DNA of 64,000 nucleotides from Nocardia terrae (lineage in GTDB: Bacteria; Actinomycetota; Actinomycetes; Mycobacteriales; Mycobacteriaceae). Under the pieces are notes generated by a model. The model saw only the letters and a program-made list of their open reading frames with translations, was not told the DNA's origin and searched no databases. A program made the position numbers and the translations under genes. Location: NCBI RefSeq assembly GCF_009760405.1, contig NZ_WRPP01000001.1, forward strand, positions 310,001 to 374,000. Direction: 5' to 3'. Shown one piece after another: positions 18,044 through 27,277 of this stretch (its first letter is position 1; every line of letters starts with the position of its first letter).

Positions 18044-18913
18044 GTGAAACTGAAGCACTGCCTGTCCACTATTGCGATCGCCGCCGCCGCAACCATGGTC
18101 GGCATCGCACCCGCCCACGCCGACGGCACGAAGTATGTGGCGCTGGGGGATTCGTACGCGGCGGGCGTCGGCATCCCCACCATTCTCGATATGACCTGCT
18201 CCCGCTCGGATCACAACTACGCCCACCTGTTCGCGGCGGCCCGCGGCTACAGCCTGACCGATGTCACCTGCGGCGGCGCGACGACCGACTCGGTGACCAG
18301 CACGCAGCTCTCCGCGGTCACCGCCGACACCGCGCTGGTCACCCTGGGCATCGGCGGCAATGACATCGGGTTCACCGACATCGTGACCGACTGTGTGAAG
18401 GCGGGAACCATCGCCACCGGCTCCGGGACGGGCAGCGCGGTCCTGCAGAACCTGGGCACCGGAAGTGCCAGCGGCAGCGCCGAACTGGTGCTGGGCTGCA
18501 AGAACAAATACGACGCCTCGATGCCGTCGCGGCTCTCACAGACCTCGGCCAAGGTCGCGAAACTGGTGTCCGACATCAAGTCCCGGGCTCCGCAGGCCCG
18601 CGTCGTGCTGGTCGGATACCCGCACATCCTGCCCGACGACGCGTCTCTCTGCGCCGGACGTCAGCCCCTGCTGCCGGGCGATATCGACTGGGCGCGCGAC
18701 ACCGTCGTCGGCGGCCTGAACACCATGCTGAGCTCCCAGCCCGGCACCACCTACTTCAGCACCTACGACATCTACACCGGTCACGATGTGTGCGAGGCGA
18801 TCCCGGACCGCTGGGTCAACGGCACCTCCGTCGACAACGGGTCGGGCGCGAAGTTCCACCCGAACCAGTACGGCCACGCGGCCACCGCCCAGAAGATGCA
18901 GACCACGCTCTGA
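18044..18913 (+). CDS. Secreted SGNH/GDSL hydrolase (lipase/esterase)
   Basis: A 289-residue exported esterase. Sec signal peptide with cleavage likely after AHA26. The SGNH blocks are all present: block I YVALGDSYAAG (nucleophile Ser38), block II Gly in TCGGATTDSV, block III GIGGNDIGF (Asn), block V FHPNQYGHA (the DxxH equivalent with catalytic His). Several paired cysteines (TCSR, TCGG, DCVK, GCKN, LCAG, VCEA) suggest disulfides, as in the Streptomyces scabies esterase/SGNH group. It probably acts on lipids outside the cell. Confidence 0.92.
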   Translation: MKLKHCLSTIAIAAAATMVGIAPAHADGTKYVALGDSYAAGVGIPTILDMTCSRSDHNYAHLFAAARGYSLTDVTCGGATTDSVTSTQLSAVTADTALVTLGIGGNDIGFTDIVTDCVKAGTIATGSGTGSAVLQNLGTGSASGSAELVLGCKNKYDASMPSRLSQTSAKVAKLVSDIKSRAPQARVVLVGYPHILPDDASLCAGRQPLLPGDIDWARDTVVGGLNTMLSSQPGTTYFSTYDIYTGHDVCEAIPDRWVNGTSVDNGSGAKFHPNQYGHAATAQKMQTTL

Positions 18914-18923
18914 GGCGTGCCGC

Positions 18924-19820
18924 TCACTCTTCTCGGTGGGCGAGACAGCTGCGGAGGAAATCCGCGACGACCGGGTCGGCGTCCTGCGCCGGACGCCAGG
19001 CGACGCCGACCCGGGTGGGGGTCACCCCGGTGAGCGGGCGGTAGACGATGCCGGGCCGGGCGAAGAAGCGAGTCGACGATTCCGGGGCGAGGGCGATTCC
19101 GTAACCATTGGCGATGGCATTGAGCCAGTCGTCGGTGCGGTCGGCGACCGCGCCGATGCGGATCGGATGGCCCTCGCGTTCGTCGGCCGCCAGCCAATAG
19201 TCCCGCCACGCCCCGGTTTCCGGCGGGGCGGCCACGAAGGGTTCGTCCCAGAGCTCGCGGAACTCGATCGTCTCGCGGGCCGCGAGCGGGTGGGTGGCGG
19301 GCAGCGCGATCCAGCGCGGCTCGGTCAGCAGGCACTCGACCCGCAGGTGTTCCTGGCCGGGAAAAGGCAAGCGCAGCAGGGCGATATCGACCTCGCCGTC
19401 GATCAGGCCCGCGGTCGGGTTGGACCAGGCCGGGGCCTGACGCATCTCGACCCGCCAGTCGGGCCTGCGCGCGGCGAACTCGGCGATGATCGGTTGCGTA
19501 GCCTCGTTGGCGGCGCTGGCGACGTAGCCGACCCGCAGGATGCGCGCGGCCCGGCTCGCGGCGCTCCGGGTCTCGGCCAGCGCGTCGTCCCAGCCGCCGA
19601 GCACGCCCGGTACGCGGGCGGCAAGGGCCCGGCCCGGGTCGGTCAGCGCCATACCGGCTTTCGACCGGGTGAACAGCCGCACCCCGAGCTGATTCTCCAG
19701 CTGCTTGATCTGCTTGGTCAGCGCCGGCTGCGACACGAACAGCCGCTCGGCGGCGCGGCTGAGATTCCCTTCCTCCGCGACGGCGGCGAAGTAGCGCAAC
19801 AGCCGCGTGTCCACATCCAT
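18924..19820 (-). CDS. LysR family transcriptional regulator
   Basis: A 298-residue LysR regulator: N-terminal HTH (LLRYFAAVAEEGNLSRAAERLFVSQPALTKQIKQLENQLGVRLFTRS, residues 6-53) and a periplasmic-binding-like effector domain. It diverges from the DoxX gene at 19933. The gap includes ATAGATGCAGGTAT (about 19833-19846), a weak LysR-type site. It converges, with only 10 bp to spare, on the GDSL lipase. Confidence 0.92.
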   Translation of the reverse strand: MDVDTRLLRYFAAVAEEGNLSRAAERLFVSQPALTKQIKQLENQLGVRLFTRSKAGMALTDPGRALAARVPGVLGGWDDALAETRSAASRAARILRVGYVASAANEATQPIIAEFAARRPDWRVEMRQAPAWSNPTAGLIDGEVDIALLRLPFPGQEHLRVECLLTEPRWIALPATHPLAARETIEFRELWDEPFVAAPPETGAWRDYWLAADEREGHPIRIGAVADRTDDWLNAIANGYGIALAPESSTRFFARPGIVYRPLTGVTPTRVGVAWRPAQDADPVVADFLRSCLAHREE

Positions 19821-19932
19821 GCCATCAGGTTATAGATGCAGGTATTGGACGCGGTCTCGGCGCTCGACCAGGCTCGAAGCAGTTGCAGTGCCCGCCACGA
19901 TGATTCACCACCGAGCCTGACCGGAGCCGCGA

Positions 19933-20283
19933 ATGTATCCCGCCTACCTGGCCGTCGCCGTCGTCACCATCGCCATCAACGGTGCGATGGCCATGGCCGA
20001 TTTCGCCCGTGCCGATTTCGTGCTGGCCAATTCCGCCGAGGTGAGCTTTCCCCGATCCTGGATCCCGCTCGCGGGTGTCCTGAAGGCCGCCGGAGCACTC
20101 GGTGTCCTGGCCGGTCTGCTGGGTTTCCGCCCGATCGGCATCGCCGCCACCCTCGGCCTGGTCCTGTACTTCGCCGCGGCGCTGATCGTCCACGTCCGCG
20201 CCCGGGTCTTCCACAACATCGCCTTCCCGGCGACGTACTTCGTCTTCGCCGTGGCCAGCCTGGTGTTCGTCGTCGCGCGCTAG
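19933..20283 (+). CDS. DoxX family membrane protein
   Basis: A 116-residue integral membrane protein with four hydrophobic segments (AYLAVAVVTIAINGAMAMA; WIPLAGVLKAAGALGVLAGLLGF; IGIAATLGLVLYFAAALIVHVRAR; AFPATYFVFAVASLVFVVA), the layout of DoxX-like quinone-linked proteins. The HVR motif after helix 3 is typical. Likely the target of the divergent LysR regulator. RBS CGGAG precedes the ATG. Confidence 0.85.
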   Translation: MYPAYLAVAVVTIAINGAMAMADFARADFVLANSAEVSFPRSWIPLAGVLKAAGALGVLAGLLGFRPIGIAATLGLVLYFAAALIVHVRARVFHNIAFPATYFVFAVASLVFVVAR

Positions 20284-20386
20284 ACCGGTTCGAGGACTTC
20301 GTACCCCGAGCCGCACGGCCGGTTTTCTCTATTCCGGGACCCGCCGCCCCGACAAGGTGAGAGCAAGACGTCGGTGGGAGGCAAGG

Positions 20387-22819
20387 ATGAGCAGACAGGT
20401 CGCCACGCCGCCGGGCAATCAGCCGGCGCGGACACCGACACCGCCGCCACCGCGGCGGTTGTCGTGGCGGATATGGCTGTTCCCGTTCGCCACGCTGGTC
20501 GTGCTGCTGGTCGTGTCGATCTGGTGGCCGGGCGTGCACACCTCGACGCCGAGCTCGGTGGGCCTGAGCTACAGCGAGTTCCTCTCCGACGTCGACTCCC
20601 ATCAGATCAAGACCATCACCCTCGAGTCGTCGGGACAGGCGTCGGGCACGTTGACCGACGGCCGCGACTACAACACGGTCGTTCCCGCCCAGGCCGGTTC
20701 CGGACTGCTGGATCGGCTCGAGAAGGCCGGTGTCGCGGTGAAGGCGTCGCCGCCGTCGAGCGGTTCCTCGGTCGGATCACAGCTGCTGTCCTGGGGATTG
20801 ATCATCGCGCCGTTCGTGCTGCTGTTCTGGTGGCTGCAGCGCGCGGGACGCGGTGCGGCGAGTCAATTGAGCAGCACCATGGGGGTGGGCAAGTCCAAGG
20901 CCAAGGTGTTCGACACCGAACGGCCCGGCACGACCTTCGCCGATGTCGCGGGTTACACCGGCGCGAAGGCGGAGATCACCGAGGTGGTCGATTTCCTGCG
21001 TGCGCCCGAGCGCTATCGGCGCGCGGGGGCGGTCGCACCGCGCGGGGTGCTGATGATCGGCCCGCCCGGCACCGGGAAGACGCTGCTGGCGCGCGCGGTC
21101 GCCGGGGAAGCGGGCGTGCCGTTCCTGTCGGTGGCCGGTTCCAGCTTCGTGGAGATGTTCGTCGGGGTCGGCGCGGCCCGGGTGCGGGACCTGTTCGCCG
21201 AGGCCCGCAAGCGCGCCCCGGCCATCGTCTTCGTCGACGAGATCGACGCGATCGGATCGCGCCGGGGCGGTTCGAACGCGATGGTGTCCAATGACGAACG
21301 CGAGCAGACCCTCAACCAACTCCTTTCCGAGATGGACGGATTCGATCCCGCCGTCGGGATCGTCGTCCTGGCGGCCACCAACCGGCCCGAGGTGCTCGAC
21401 CCCGCGCTGCTGCGGCCCGGGCGGTTCGACCGGCAGGTCACCATCCCGCTGCCGACCCTCGCCGAGCGGGCCTCGGTGCTGGCGGTGCACTGCCGCGGCA
21501 AGCACCTCGACCCCGATGTCGACCTGCGGGTGATCGCCCGCGGCACGCCCGGCTTCTCCGGCGCCGATCTGGCCAACCTCGCCAATGAGGCCGCGATCTG
21601 CGCTGTCCGCGACGACCGCGCCGTGATCCGGGCCGCGGACTTCGACGCGGCGCGCGACCGGATCCTGCTGGGGCGGCGCGAGGGCTCCAATGTGCTGCTG
21701 CCCGAAGAGAAGTACGCGGTCGCGGTGCACGAGAGCGGGCACGCGCTGGTCGCCGCGCTGTCCGCGCACGCCGATCCGGTCGCCAAGGTCACCATCCTGC
21801 CCGCCGGGCAGACGCTGGGCACCACCGAGCAGTTGCCGCTGGTCGAACGGCATCTCTACAGCGAGGGGTATCTGACCGACACGCTGGCCGTGCGCCTCGG
21901 CGGGCGGGCCGCCGAGCTGGTCGTGTTCGGTCAGGGGTCGACGGGCGCGGGCAATGATCTGGCCCAGGCCACCGAGCTGGCCATCAAGATGGTCCGGGAG
22001 TTCGGCCTGTCGGCCGCGCTCGGGCCGGTCGGCTACCCGCAGGGCGGGTCGGTGTTCCTGGGCGGCGGCGGGGCCGAATTGTCCAGTCGCCCTTTCGCCG
22101 AGGCGACCCAGGCGGCCATCGACGCCGAGGTGTCGCGGCTGCTGCGGGAGGCCGAACATCGGGCCGTCGACCTCGTCGAGTCCCACCGGGATGCCTTGCG
22201 GCGCTTGGTCACGCTGCTGCTCGAGCATGAAACCGTCGACGGGACCGAGGTTTACGCGCTGATGGGTCTGCCCGTTCCGGTCGATCGCGCCGGCACCGCG
22301 CCGGTGCGGCAGGGCGACGGCTCAGCGCCTTCGAACGATCTCGGAGACCAATTGACCCGCGGGGCCGGACAATTTGCGGGGCGGCCGCCACACGGCGCGC
22401 AGGGTGCGGGGCAGGTCGAGGCCCTCGACGGGGATGGCGACCAGCTCGCCGCGGTCGAGTTGATCGGCGACCGCGAGGGTGCTCATGACGGCGGGGCCGA
22501 CGCCGCTCGAGACGCTGGTGCGGATGGCGGCGGCGCTGCCGAGTTCGAGAAGCGGTTCGGCGCGCGGGAATTCGGCGAGGGCGACGTCGACGGTGCTGCG
22601 GGTGCCGGAACCGGGCTCGCGGACCAGCAGCGGGGTGGCGGCCAGTTCGGCGATGGTGAGCCGGCGCCGGCGGCGGGTCCACGGGTGGGCGGGGTCGACG
22701 ACCACGATCAGGCGATCGTGGGCGACCGTCGCGCTGTGCAGCCGGTCGGGGACCGACGGGCTCTCGACGAAGCCCAGATCGCACTCCCCGGCCAGCAGCC
22801 GATCGAACACCTGCAGTGA
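20387..22819 (+). CDS. ftsH: FtsH-family ATP-dependent zinc metalloprotease with unusual overlapping tail
   Basis: Membrane AAA+ protease of 810 residues. Segments: cytoplasmic Pro-rich head, first membrane helix (about 26-48), short extracytoplasmic FtsH domain, second membrane helix (about 133-152), AAA domain with GPPGTGKT (225-232), Walker [12 protein letters not shown], second region of homology [13 protein letters not shown], and zinc protease HESGH (448-452). ATG 20387 has GGGAGG upstream. Homology-like sequence ends near residue 640 (about 22,310). The frame then stays open for another 166 codons to 22819, antisense to the convergent LysR gene. That tail is Gly/Asp/Arg-rich and may be real, or reflect a lost stop or an error. 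The Pro-rich start and low similarity suggest a second, non-essential FtsH paralogue. Confidence 0.88.
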   Translation: MSRQVATPPGNQPARTPTPPPPRRLSWRIWLFPFATLVVLLVVSIWWPGVHTSTPSSVGLSYSEFLSDVDSHQIKTITLESSGQASGTLTDGRDYNTVVPAQAGSGLLDRLEKAGVAVKASPPSSGSSVGSQLLSWGLIIAPFVLLFWWLQRAGRGAASQLSSTMGVGKSKAKVFDTERPGTTFADVAGYTGAKAEITEVVDFLRAPERYRRAGAVAPRGVLMIGPPGTGKTLLARAVAGEAGVPFLSVAGSSFVEMFVGVGAARVRDLFAEARKRAPAIVFVDEIDAIGSRRGGSNAMVSNDEREQTLNQLLSEMDGFDPAVGIVVLAATNRPEVLDPALLRPGRFDRQVTIPLPTLAERASVLAVHCRGKHLDPDVDLRVIARGTPGFSGADLANLANEAAICAVRDDRAVIRAADFDAARDRILLGRREGSNVLLPEEKYAVAVHESGHALVAALSAHADPVAKVTILPAGQTLGTTEQLPLVERHLYSEGYLTDTLAVRLGGRAAELVVFGQGSTGAGNDLAQATELAIKMVREFGLSAALGPVGYPQGGSVFLGGGGAELSSRPFAEATQAAIDAEVSRLLREAEHRAVDLVESHRDALRRLVTLLLEHETVDGTEVYALMGLPVPVDRAGTAPVRQGDGSAPSNDLGDQLTRGAGQFAGRPPHGAQGAGQVEALDGDGDQLAAVELIGDREGAHDGGADAARDAGADGGGAAEFEKRFGAREFGEGDVDGAAGAGTGLADQQRGGGQFGDGEPAPAAGPRVGGVDDHDQAIVGDRRAVQPVGDRRALDEAQIALPGQQPIEHLQ

Positions 22820-23218
22820 ATTCCGCACCTGCAGTTGGACTTTGATATCGGGGTGGACGCGCCGGAAGTCGCCGAGCCACGCCGGGAGCAGGCATTCGGC
22901 GACGGTCATGCTGGCGGAGATGCGCAGTTCGGCGTCGCGGTCGGTGCGCAGCGCGGCGGCGGCGTCGAGCAACCGGTCCACGTCCGCGAGCACCTCCCGC
23001 GCCCAGTGCACGACCACCGTCCCCGCCGCGGTCAGCGTCGATCCGCGCGGACTTCGCTCGATCAGGGTCAGCCCGACGCGCTGCTCCCACTGCCGCACCG
23101 CCCGGCTCGCGTTGGGCTGCGCCATGCCCACCGCCCGTGCGGCCGCGCCCAAGCTGCCGTTGTCGTCGATGGCGACCAGCAATTCCAGAAGTCCAAGGTC
23201 GGGGCGGGCATCAGACAT
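22322..23218 (-). CDS. LysR family regulator (YeiE/CysB-like), partner of YeiH
   Basis: A 298-residue regulator starting at ATG 23218: HTH in LLELLVAIDDNGSLGAAARAVGMAQPNASRAVRQWEQRVGLTLIERS (about 9-56), effector domain with the anion-binding-like [15 protein letters not shown] segment. The reading frame stays open to 24430 only because it is the shadow of the YeiH gene. It diverges from YeiH; in enterobacteria the LysR protein YeiE controls yeiH, and the same pairing is seen here. A textbook LysR site lies between them. Its last 498 bp overlap the FtsH tail on the other strand. Confidence 0.9.
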   Translation of the reverse strand: MSDARPDLGLLELLVAIDDNGSLGAAARAVGMAQPNASRAVRQWEQRVGLTLIERSPRGSTLTAAGTVVVHWAREVLADVDRLLDAAAALRTDRDAELRISASMTVAECLLPAWLGDFRRVHPDIKVQLQVRNSLQVFDRLLAGECDLGFVESPSVPDRLHSATVAHDRLIVVVDPAHPWTRRRRRLTIAELAATPLLVREPGSGTRSTVDVALAEFPRAEPLLELGSAAAIRTSVSSGVGPAVMSTLAVADQLDRGELVAIPVEGLDLPRTLRAVWRPPRKLSGPAGQLVSEIVRRR

Positions 23219-23246
23219 GCCTGAATCATATGGGAAGCCCTCATCG

Positions 23247-23263
23247 CATATCAGAGTGATATG
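23247..23263. promoter_or_regulatory. LysR binding-site candidate
   Basis: CATATCA-GAG-TGATATG is a perfect inverted repeat with 7-bp arms and contains the LysR T-N11-A core (TATCAGAGTGATA). It sits midway between the LysR start (23218) and the YeiH start (23321), placed to control both. Confidence 0.7.
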
Positions 23264-23320
23264 TGGTGATGTCGATATGGCGGCTTCCGGAAGGGGCCTG
23301 GCACCGGCACTCTGGGCTGC

Positions 23321-24394
23321 ATGGCCCACCTGGACACCCCGCCCGCCCCCGGGCACGCGGACGATTTCGCCGAGCCGCCCGCGCGGCCGTCCACCGACCG
23401 CACCGCGGCCTTCATCGACCTGCGCGAGTGCTGGCCCGGGCTGAGTCTGACGGCGGTGGTCGTGGTGCTGGTCATGCTGATCAGCCGGTGGGTGCCGACG
23501 GTCAGCCCGTTGCTGATCGCGATCGTCGTCGGAGCCGTGCTCGCGAACGTCGTGGCGCTGCCGCAGCGCTTGCAGCCGGGCCTGCAGTTCTCGTCCAAGC
23601 GGCTGCTGCGCATCGGCGTCGCGCTGCTGGGTCTGCAACTGACCTTCAGTGACATCCTCGGATTGGGCCCGGCCGTCATCGCGGTGGTGATCGCGATCGT
23701 CGCCCTCGGCATCGGCGGCACCATGCTGATGGGCCGCATGCTCGGCCTGACCTGGACCCAGCGCCTGCTGATCGCCTGTGGGTTCTCCATTTGCGGCGCG
23801 GCTGCCGCTGCGGCCGTCGACGGTGTGATCGACGCCGAGGACGAGGAGCTGGTGACCACGATCGCCTTGGTCGTGGTGTTCGGAACCCTGCTCATCGGCG
23901 TAATTCCCATGCTGTCCAGCATGTTCGGGCTCGATGCCCGCACCAGCGGCCTCTGGGCCGGTGGCGCGGTCCACGAGGTGGCTCAGGTCGTCGCGACCGG
24001 TGGCGCGCTCGGCGGGGCCGCACTGACCGTCGCCGTCATCGTCAAGCTCGCCCGCGTGGTGCTGCTCGCCCCGGTGCTGGCGATCGTCGGCTGGCAGGCC
24101 CGCCGGCGCGACCCGTCCGGCACGGGAGTCCGCAACGCCCCGCTGATTCCGCTGTTCGTGATCGCGTTCCTGGTCTGTGCGGCCCTGCGCACCACCGGGA
24201 TTCTGCCCACCTCGATCCTCGGCCCCGCGAAGCTGCTCCAGACCGGCCTGCTCACCGCCGCCATGTTCGCGCTCGGCACCGGGGTGCGGATCGCCGCGCT
24301 CCGCCGGGTCGGCCCGCGCCCGCTGATCCTGGCCGCCCTGTCCACCGTGTGGGTGAGCGGAATCGCCTTGGCCGGTGCGGTATTGGCCGCCTGA
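23321..24394 (+). CDS. YeiH-family putative sulfate/anion export membrane protein
   Basis: A 357-residue polytopic protein of the UPF0324/YeiH (putative sulfate exporter) family. About ten hydrophobic segments; characteristic stretches are RLLRIGVALLGLQLTFSDI, LIACGFSICGAAAAAAV and AGGAVHEVAQVVATGGALG (the conserved ACG.SICG and HE.AQV.A motifs). The divergent LysR regulator and the operator at 23247-23263 indicate effector-dependent expression. The transported species is not proven for the family. Confidence 0.9.
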   Translation: MAHLDTPPAPGHADDFAEPPARPSTDRTAAFIDLRECWPGLSLTAVVVVLVMLISRWVPTVSPLLIAIVVGAVLANVVALPQRLQPGLQFSSKRLLRIGVALLGLQLTFSDILGLGPAVIAVVIAIVALGIGGTMLMGRMLGLTWTQRLLIACGFSICGAAAAAAVDGVIDAEDEELVTTIALVVVFGTLLIGVIPMLSSMFGLDARTSGLWAGGAVHEVAQVVATGGALGGAALTVAVIVKLARVVLLAPVLAIVGWQARRRDPSGTGVRNAPLIPLFVIAFLVCAALRTTGILPTSILGPAKLLQTGLLTAAMFALGTGVRIAALRRVGPRPLILAALSTVWVSGIALAGAVLAA

Positions 24395-24410
24395 ACGGAT
24401 CGCCGTCGTC

Positions 24411-25676
24411 TCACATGACCGCCTCGTCATCGGACTCCGGCACGGCGGGAGTCGGGTAGAGGTGGTGGATGGTGAGGGCGGCGGCGAGCAGCCGGGAGTC
24501 GTTGGGGTCGCTGGGATCCAGGCCGGTGAGTTCGGCGACGCGGCGGAGGCGGTAGCTGAAGGTGTTGGGGTGGACGTGGACTACCGCGGCGGCGGCCTTG
24601 CGGTCGGCGGAGCCGTGGCGGATGTGAGCGTCGAGGGTTTCGAAGAGGTGGGGGTGGTGCAGGATCGGGGCGATGCGTTCGGCGAGGCGATCGCGGGCGG
24701 GGCCGGGGCGGGTGAGCTGGTATTCGAGCAGTAGGTCGTCGAGGCGGTAGACGCCGGTGGGGCGGCCGAGCAGGCGCGCGAGTTCGGCGAGGTCGGTGCT
24801 CTGCCGCGCGGCGGCGGGCAGGTCGGCGCGCGGGATGCCCGGGCATTCGGCGACGAAGACGTCGACGCCGAACTGGTCGGCCAGGCTCGCCGCCAAGCGC
24901 TTGAAGGGGCCCTCGCCGATCTCGGTGAGCGGACGAGATCGGCTGGGCAGCAGGGCGATTCCGTTCGAGCCGTCGAAGGTGTTGAGGACCGTCGTGCCGA
25001 GCAGGGCGTCGAGGGCCTGCTGGAACTGCCGGATACGGCGGCGGGTGACCATGGTGTCGGCCACCAGGATCAGGGGGTCTGGGCGCAGGTGGAAAGTGAG
25101 GACGTCGTAGCGCTCGGCCAGCGCGGTATCGGCGCGCGCGGCCAGTTCCTCGACCGGAGCGCCGCGTAGCAGGGCCGAGCACAGGGCCCGGCGCGCCTCG
25201 CGTTCGACCGTGTAGATGGACTGTTCGACGTCGGAGTGCACCTCGGAGATGGTGATGGTGATGTGCATGAGCGCCTCGAGCATCCCGCGGCCGACCGCCA
25301 CGACATCGGGCAACTCGTGCGGCTGCGCGGCCGCGGCGATCTCGTCCCAGAGGTAGCGGGCGCCGCCGAACAGGCCGGTCATGAGCTGGCGCAAGGGAAT
25401 TCGGTCCTCGGCGTGCCGTTCCACCACCGGTACGACGTACTCCGAGACCTCCTCGGTGGTGATTCCGCGCCGTTCCTCGATGGCCCGGATGAACGCCACC
25501 GCGCCAGCGAGCAGGCTCGGCATGACGTCGGCGAAATGGTCCTCGGGCAGATTCTCGAGGCCGGGCACCGCGTTCAGCGCGGCTTCGAAGACGCCGGCGG
25601 CAATCTCCGGTAGCCGTGGCATCAGGCGGGCCAGAATGGGCGAGTCATCACCCAGTGCGGGAACGAGGGCGAGCAT
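24411..25676 (-). CDS. PucR-family helix-turn-helix transcriptional regulator
   Basis: A 421-residue regulator. An all-helical N-terminal sensing region (PRLPEIAAGVFEAALNAVPGLE to MLEALMHITITISEVHSDVEQS, about 15-180) is followed by a GGDEF-like CdaR module (about 210-330) and a C-terminal PucR HTH: LFETLDAHIRHGSADRKAAAAVVHVHPNTFSYRLRRVAELTGLDP. The start is uncertain: ATG 25676 is chosen, with TTG, GTG and ATG alternatives up to 25769, none with a good ribosome binding site. It diverges from the P450-acyltransferase pair and is its natural candidate regulator. Confidence 0.85.
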   Translation of the reverse strand: MLALVPALGDDSPILARLMPRLPEIAAGVFEAALNAVPGLENLPEDHFADVMPSLLAGAVAFIRAIEERRGITTEEVSEYVVPVVERHAEDRIPLRQLMTGLFGGARYLWDEIAAAAQPHELPDVVAVGRGMLEALMHITITISEVHSDVEQSIYTVEREARRALCSALLRGAPVEELAARADTALAERYDVLTFHLRPDPLILVADTMVTRRRIRQFQQALDALLGTTVLNTFDGSNGIALLPSRSRPLTEIGEGPFKRLAASLADQFGVDVFVAECPGIPRADLPAAARQSTDLAELARLLGRPTGVYRLDDLLLEYQLTRPGPARDRLAERIAPILHHPHLFETLDAHIRHGSADRKAAAAVVHVHPNTFSYRLRRVAELTGLDPSDPNDSRLLAAALTIHHLYPTPAVPESDDEAVM

Positions 25677-25918
25677 CTGCCGATTGTTACCAAGAACAGA
25701 CTCGAGCACCAAGGAATGTGTGCGAAATACCAATCGGCACAGCATCATCCCTGGTCGCCGTGACACCAAACGGTTGCTTGCTATGGGGTGTGGCCACTTT
25801 CACCCGGTCCGGAATAGATTTGTTTCCCGAAACTGAATCACACTTCGTGAATTGTCTCCGAATACAAAGCCGTTCTTCATCTTTCGCATTCGAGTCAATT
25901 CACGGTTAAGCTCCTGTA

Positions 25919-27277
25919 GTGTCCCTCTCGACTTCTCGAATGGTGTCAGTGGACGAACTCCCGGGGCCCAAAGGCTGGCCCCTGGTCGGAAATCTCCCGC
26001 AATTGACACCCTCCCTGCTGCATCGCCAATTCGACTCCTGGGCAGACGAATACGGGGCGCTCTACCGGCTCGGCATGCCCGGCCGCCGGATCGTGGTGGT
26101 CAGCGATCCCGAACTCAACAAAGAGATCCTGCGCGACCGGCCCGGCGGCTTCCGGCGTCAGTCCGCCATCGAGTCGGTCATGGACGAGATGGGCTCCAAC
26201 GGCCTGTTCTCCCTGGAAGGCGAGGCGTGGCGGCGACGGCGCAAACTGGCCATGCCCGCCTTCAACGCGACCCACCTGCGTGGTTTCCAGCCCACCCTGG
26301 AGGCCATCACCGAACGGCTGCGGCAACGCTGGGAACGCACGCCCCCGGAGGACGTGCGGGCCGAATTGACCCGCTACACAGTCGATGTCACCGCCAAACT
26401 GACCTTCGACTACGACATCAACACCATCGAACAATCCGGCGATGTGATCCAGCGCCATCTGGAACTGATCTTCCCCATTCTGAATCGCCGCCTGAGTATG
26501 CCGCTCCCGTATTGGCGGTATCTGAAGCTCCCCGACGACCGGGCCCTGGAACGGGCCCTGGCGGCCCTGCGTCAGGATCTCACCGCCGTCATCGCCCGCG
26601 CCCGCGTGAATCTGCCCGAGCGGCCGACGAATTTCATCGAGGCGCTGCTGCTGGCCCAGGACGGCCGCGGTTCGTTCACCGACGACGAGCTGTTCGCCGA
26701 GGCGCTCACCATCCTCATCGCCGGTCAGGACACCACCAGCAATGCCATGGCCTGGCTGCTCTACCACCTGGCCGGTAAACCCGAAGTGCAGCAGCGGATT
26801 CGGGAGGAGGTCGCCGAAATTCCGTCGGTGCTGGAGCGGCAGCCCTATCTGGAGGCGGTCGCGGCGGAATCCATGCGGCTGCAGCCCACCACGCCGCTGC
26901 TCGGCATGGAGGCGGTCGCCGACCGGACCATCGCCGGGGTGCGGATCCCGGCCGGGACCTGGGTGATAGTCAATGTTCAGCACGCCGGTCACCAGGAGGA
27001 GAACTTCAGTGACCCAAACACTTTCGATCCGGATCGCTGGCTGAACTCCGGTCCCGGCAACCATCGGCCCGACACCTCCACCCCCTTCGGCTCCGGTCCG
27101 CGCTTCTGCCCGGGTCGCGGCCTGGCCATGCTGGAGATCAAGAGCGTCACCGGCATGGTGTGCCGCGATTTCGACATCGCGCTGCCCGCGAAGGCCGAAC
27201 CTCCCGGTGACCGTTTCCATTTCGCCGTCATCCCGACCGGCATGCGGCTCGATATCACGAGAAGGGATCGCGCATGA
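25919..27277 (+). CDS. Cytochrome P450
   Basis: Heme monooxygenase of 452 residues. Visible: Pro-rich entry ELPGPKGWPLVGNL, I-helix oxygen-binding AGQDTTSNAMAW (about 268-280), ExxR in EAVAAESMRLQP, and heme loop PFGSGPRFCPGRGLA with ligand Cys397. The PGPKGWPxxGN start is like the CYP102/fatty-acid-hydroxylase-type and eukaryotic class II sequences, which fits a lipid substrate. TAAGCT at 25906-25911 lies 7 bp before the GTG, consistent with a leaderless transcript. Its stop overlaps the start of the WS/DGAT gene by 4 bp (ATGA), so the two are translationally coupled. Confidence 0.93.
   Translation: MSLSTSRMVSVDELPGPKGWPLVGNLPQLTPSLLHRQFDSWADEYGALYRLGMPGRRIVVVSDPELNKEILRDRPGGFRRQSAIESVMDEMGSNGLFSLEGEAWRRRRKLAMPAFNATHLRGFQPTLEAITERLRQRWERTPPEDVRAELTRYTVDVTAKLTFDYDINTIEQSGDVIQRHLELIFPILNRRLSMPLPYWRYLKLPDDRALERALAALRQDLTAVIARARVNLPERPTNFIEALLLAQDGRGSFTDDELFAEALTILIAGQDTTSNAMAWLLYHLAGKPEVQQRIREEVAEIPSVLERQPYLEAVAAESMRLQPTTPLLGMEAVADRTIAGVRIPAGTWVIVNVQHAGHQEENFSDPNTFDPDRWLNSGPGNHRPDTSTPFGSGPRFCPGRGLAMLEIKSVTGMVCRDFDIALPAKAEPPGDRFHFAVIPTGMRLDITRRDRA

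Noticed and set aside
23219..24430. Long N-terminal extension of the LysR protein (702 residues total)
   Set aside because: The extra part is antisense to the YeiH gene; a normal LysR start is present at 23218.
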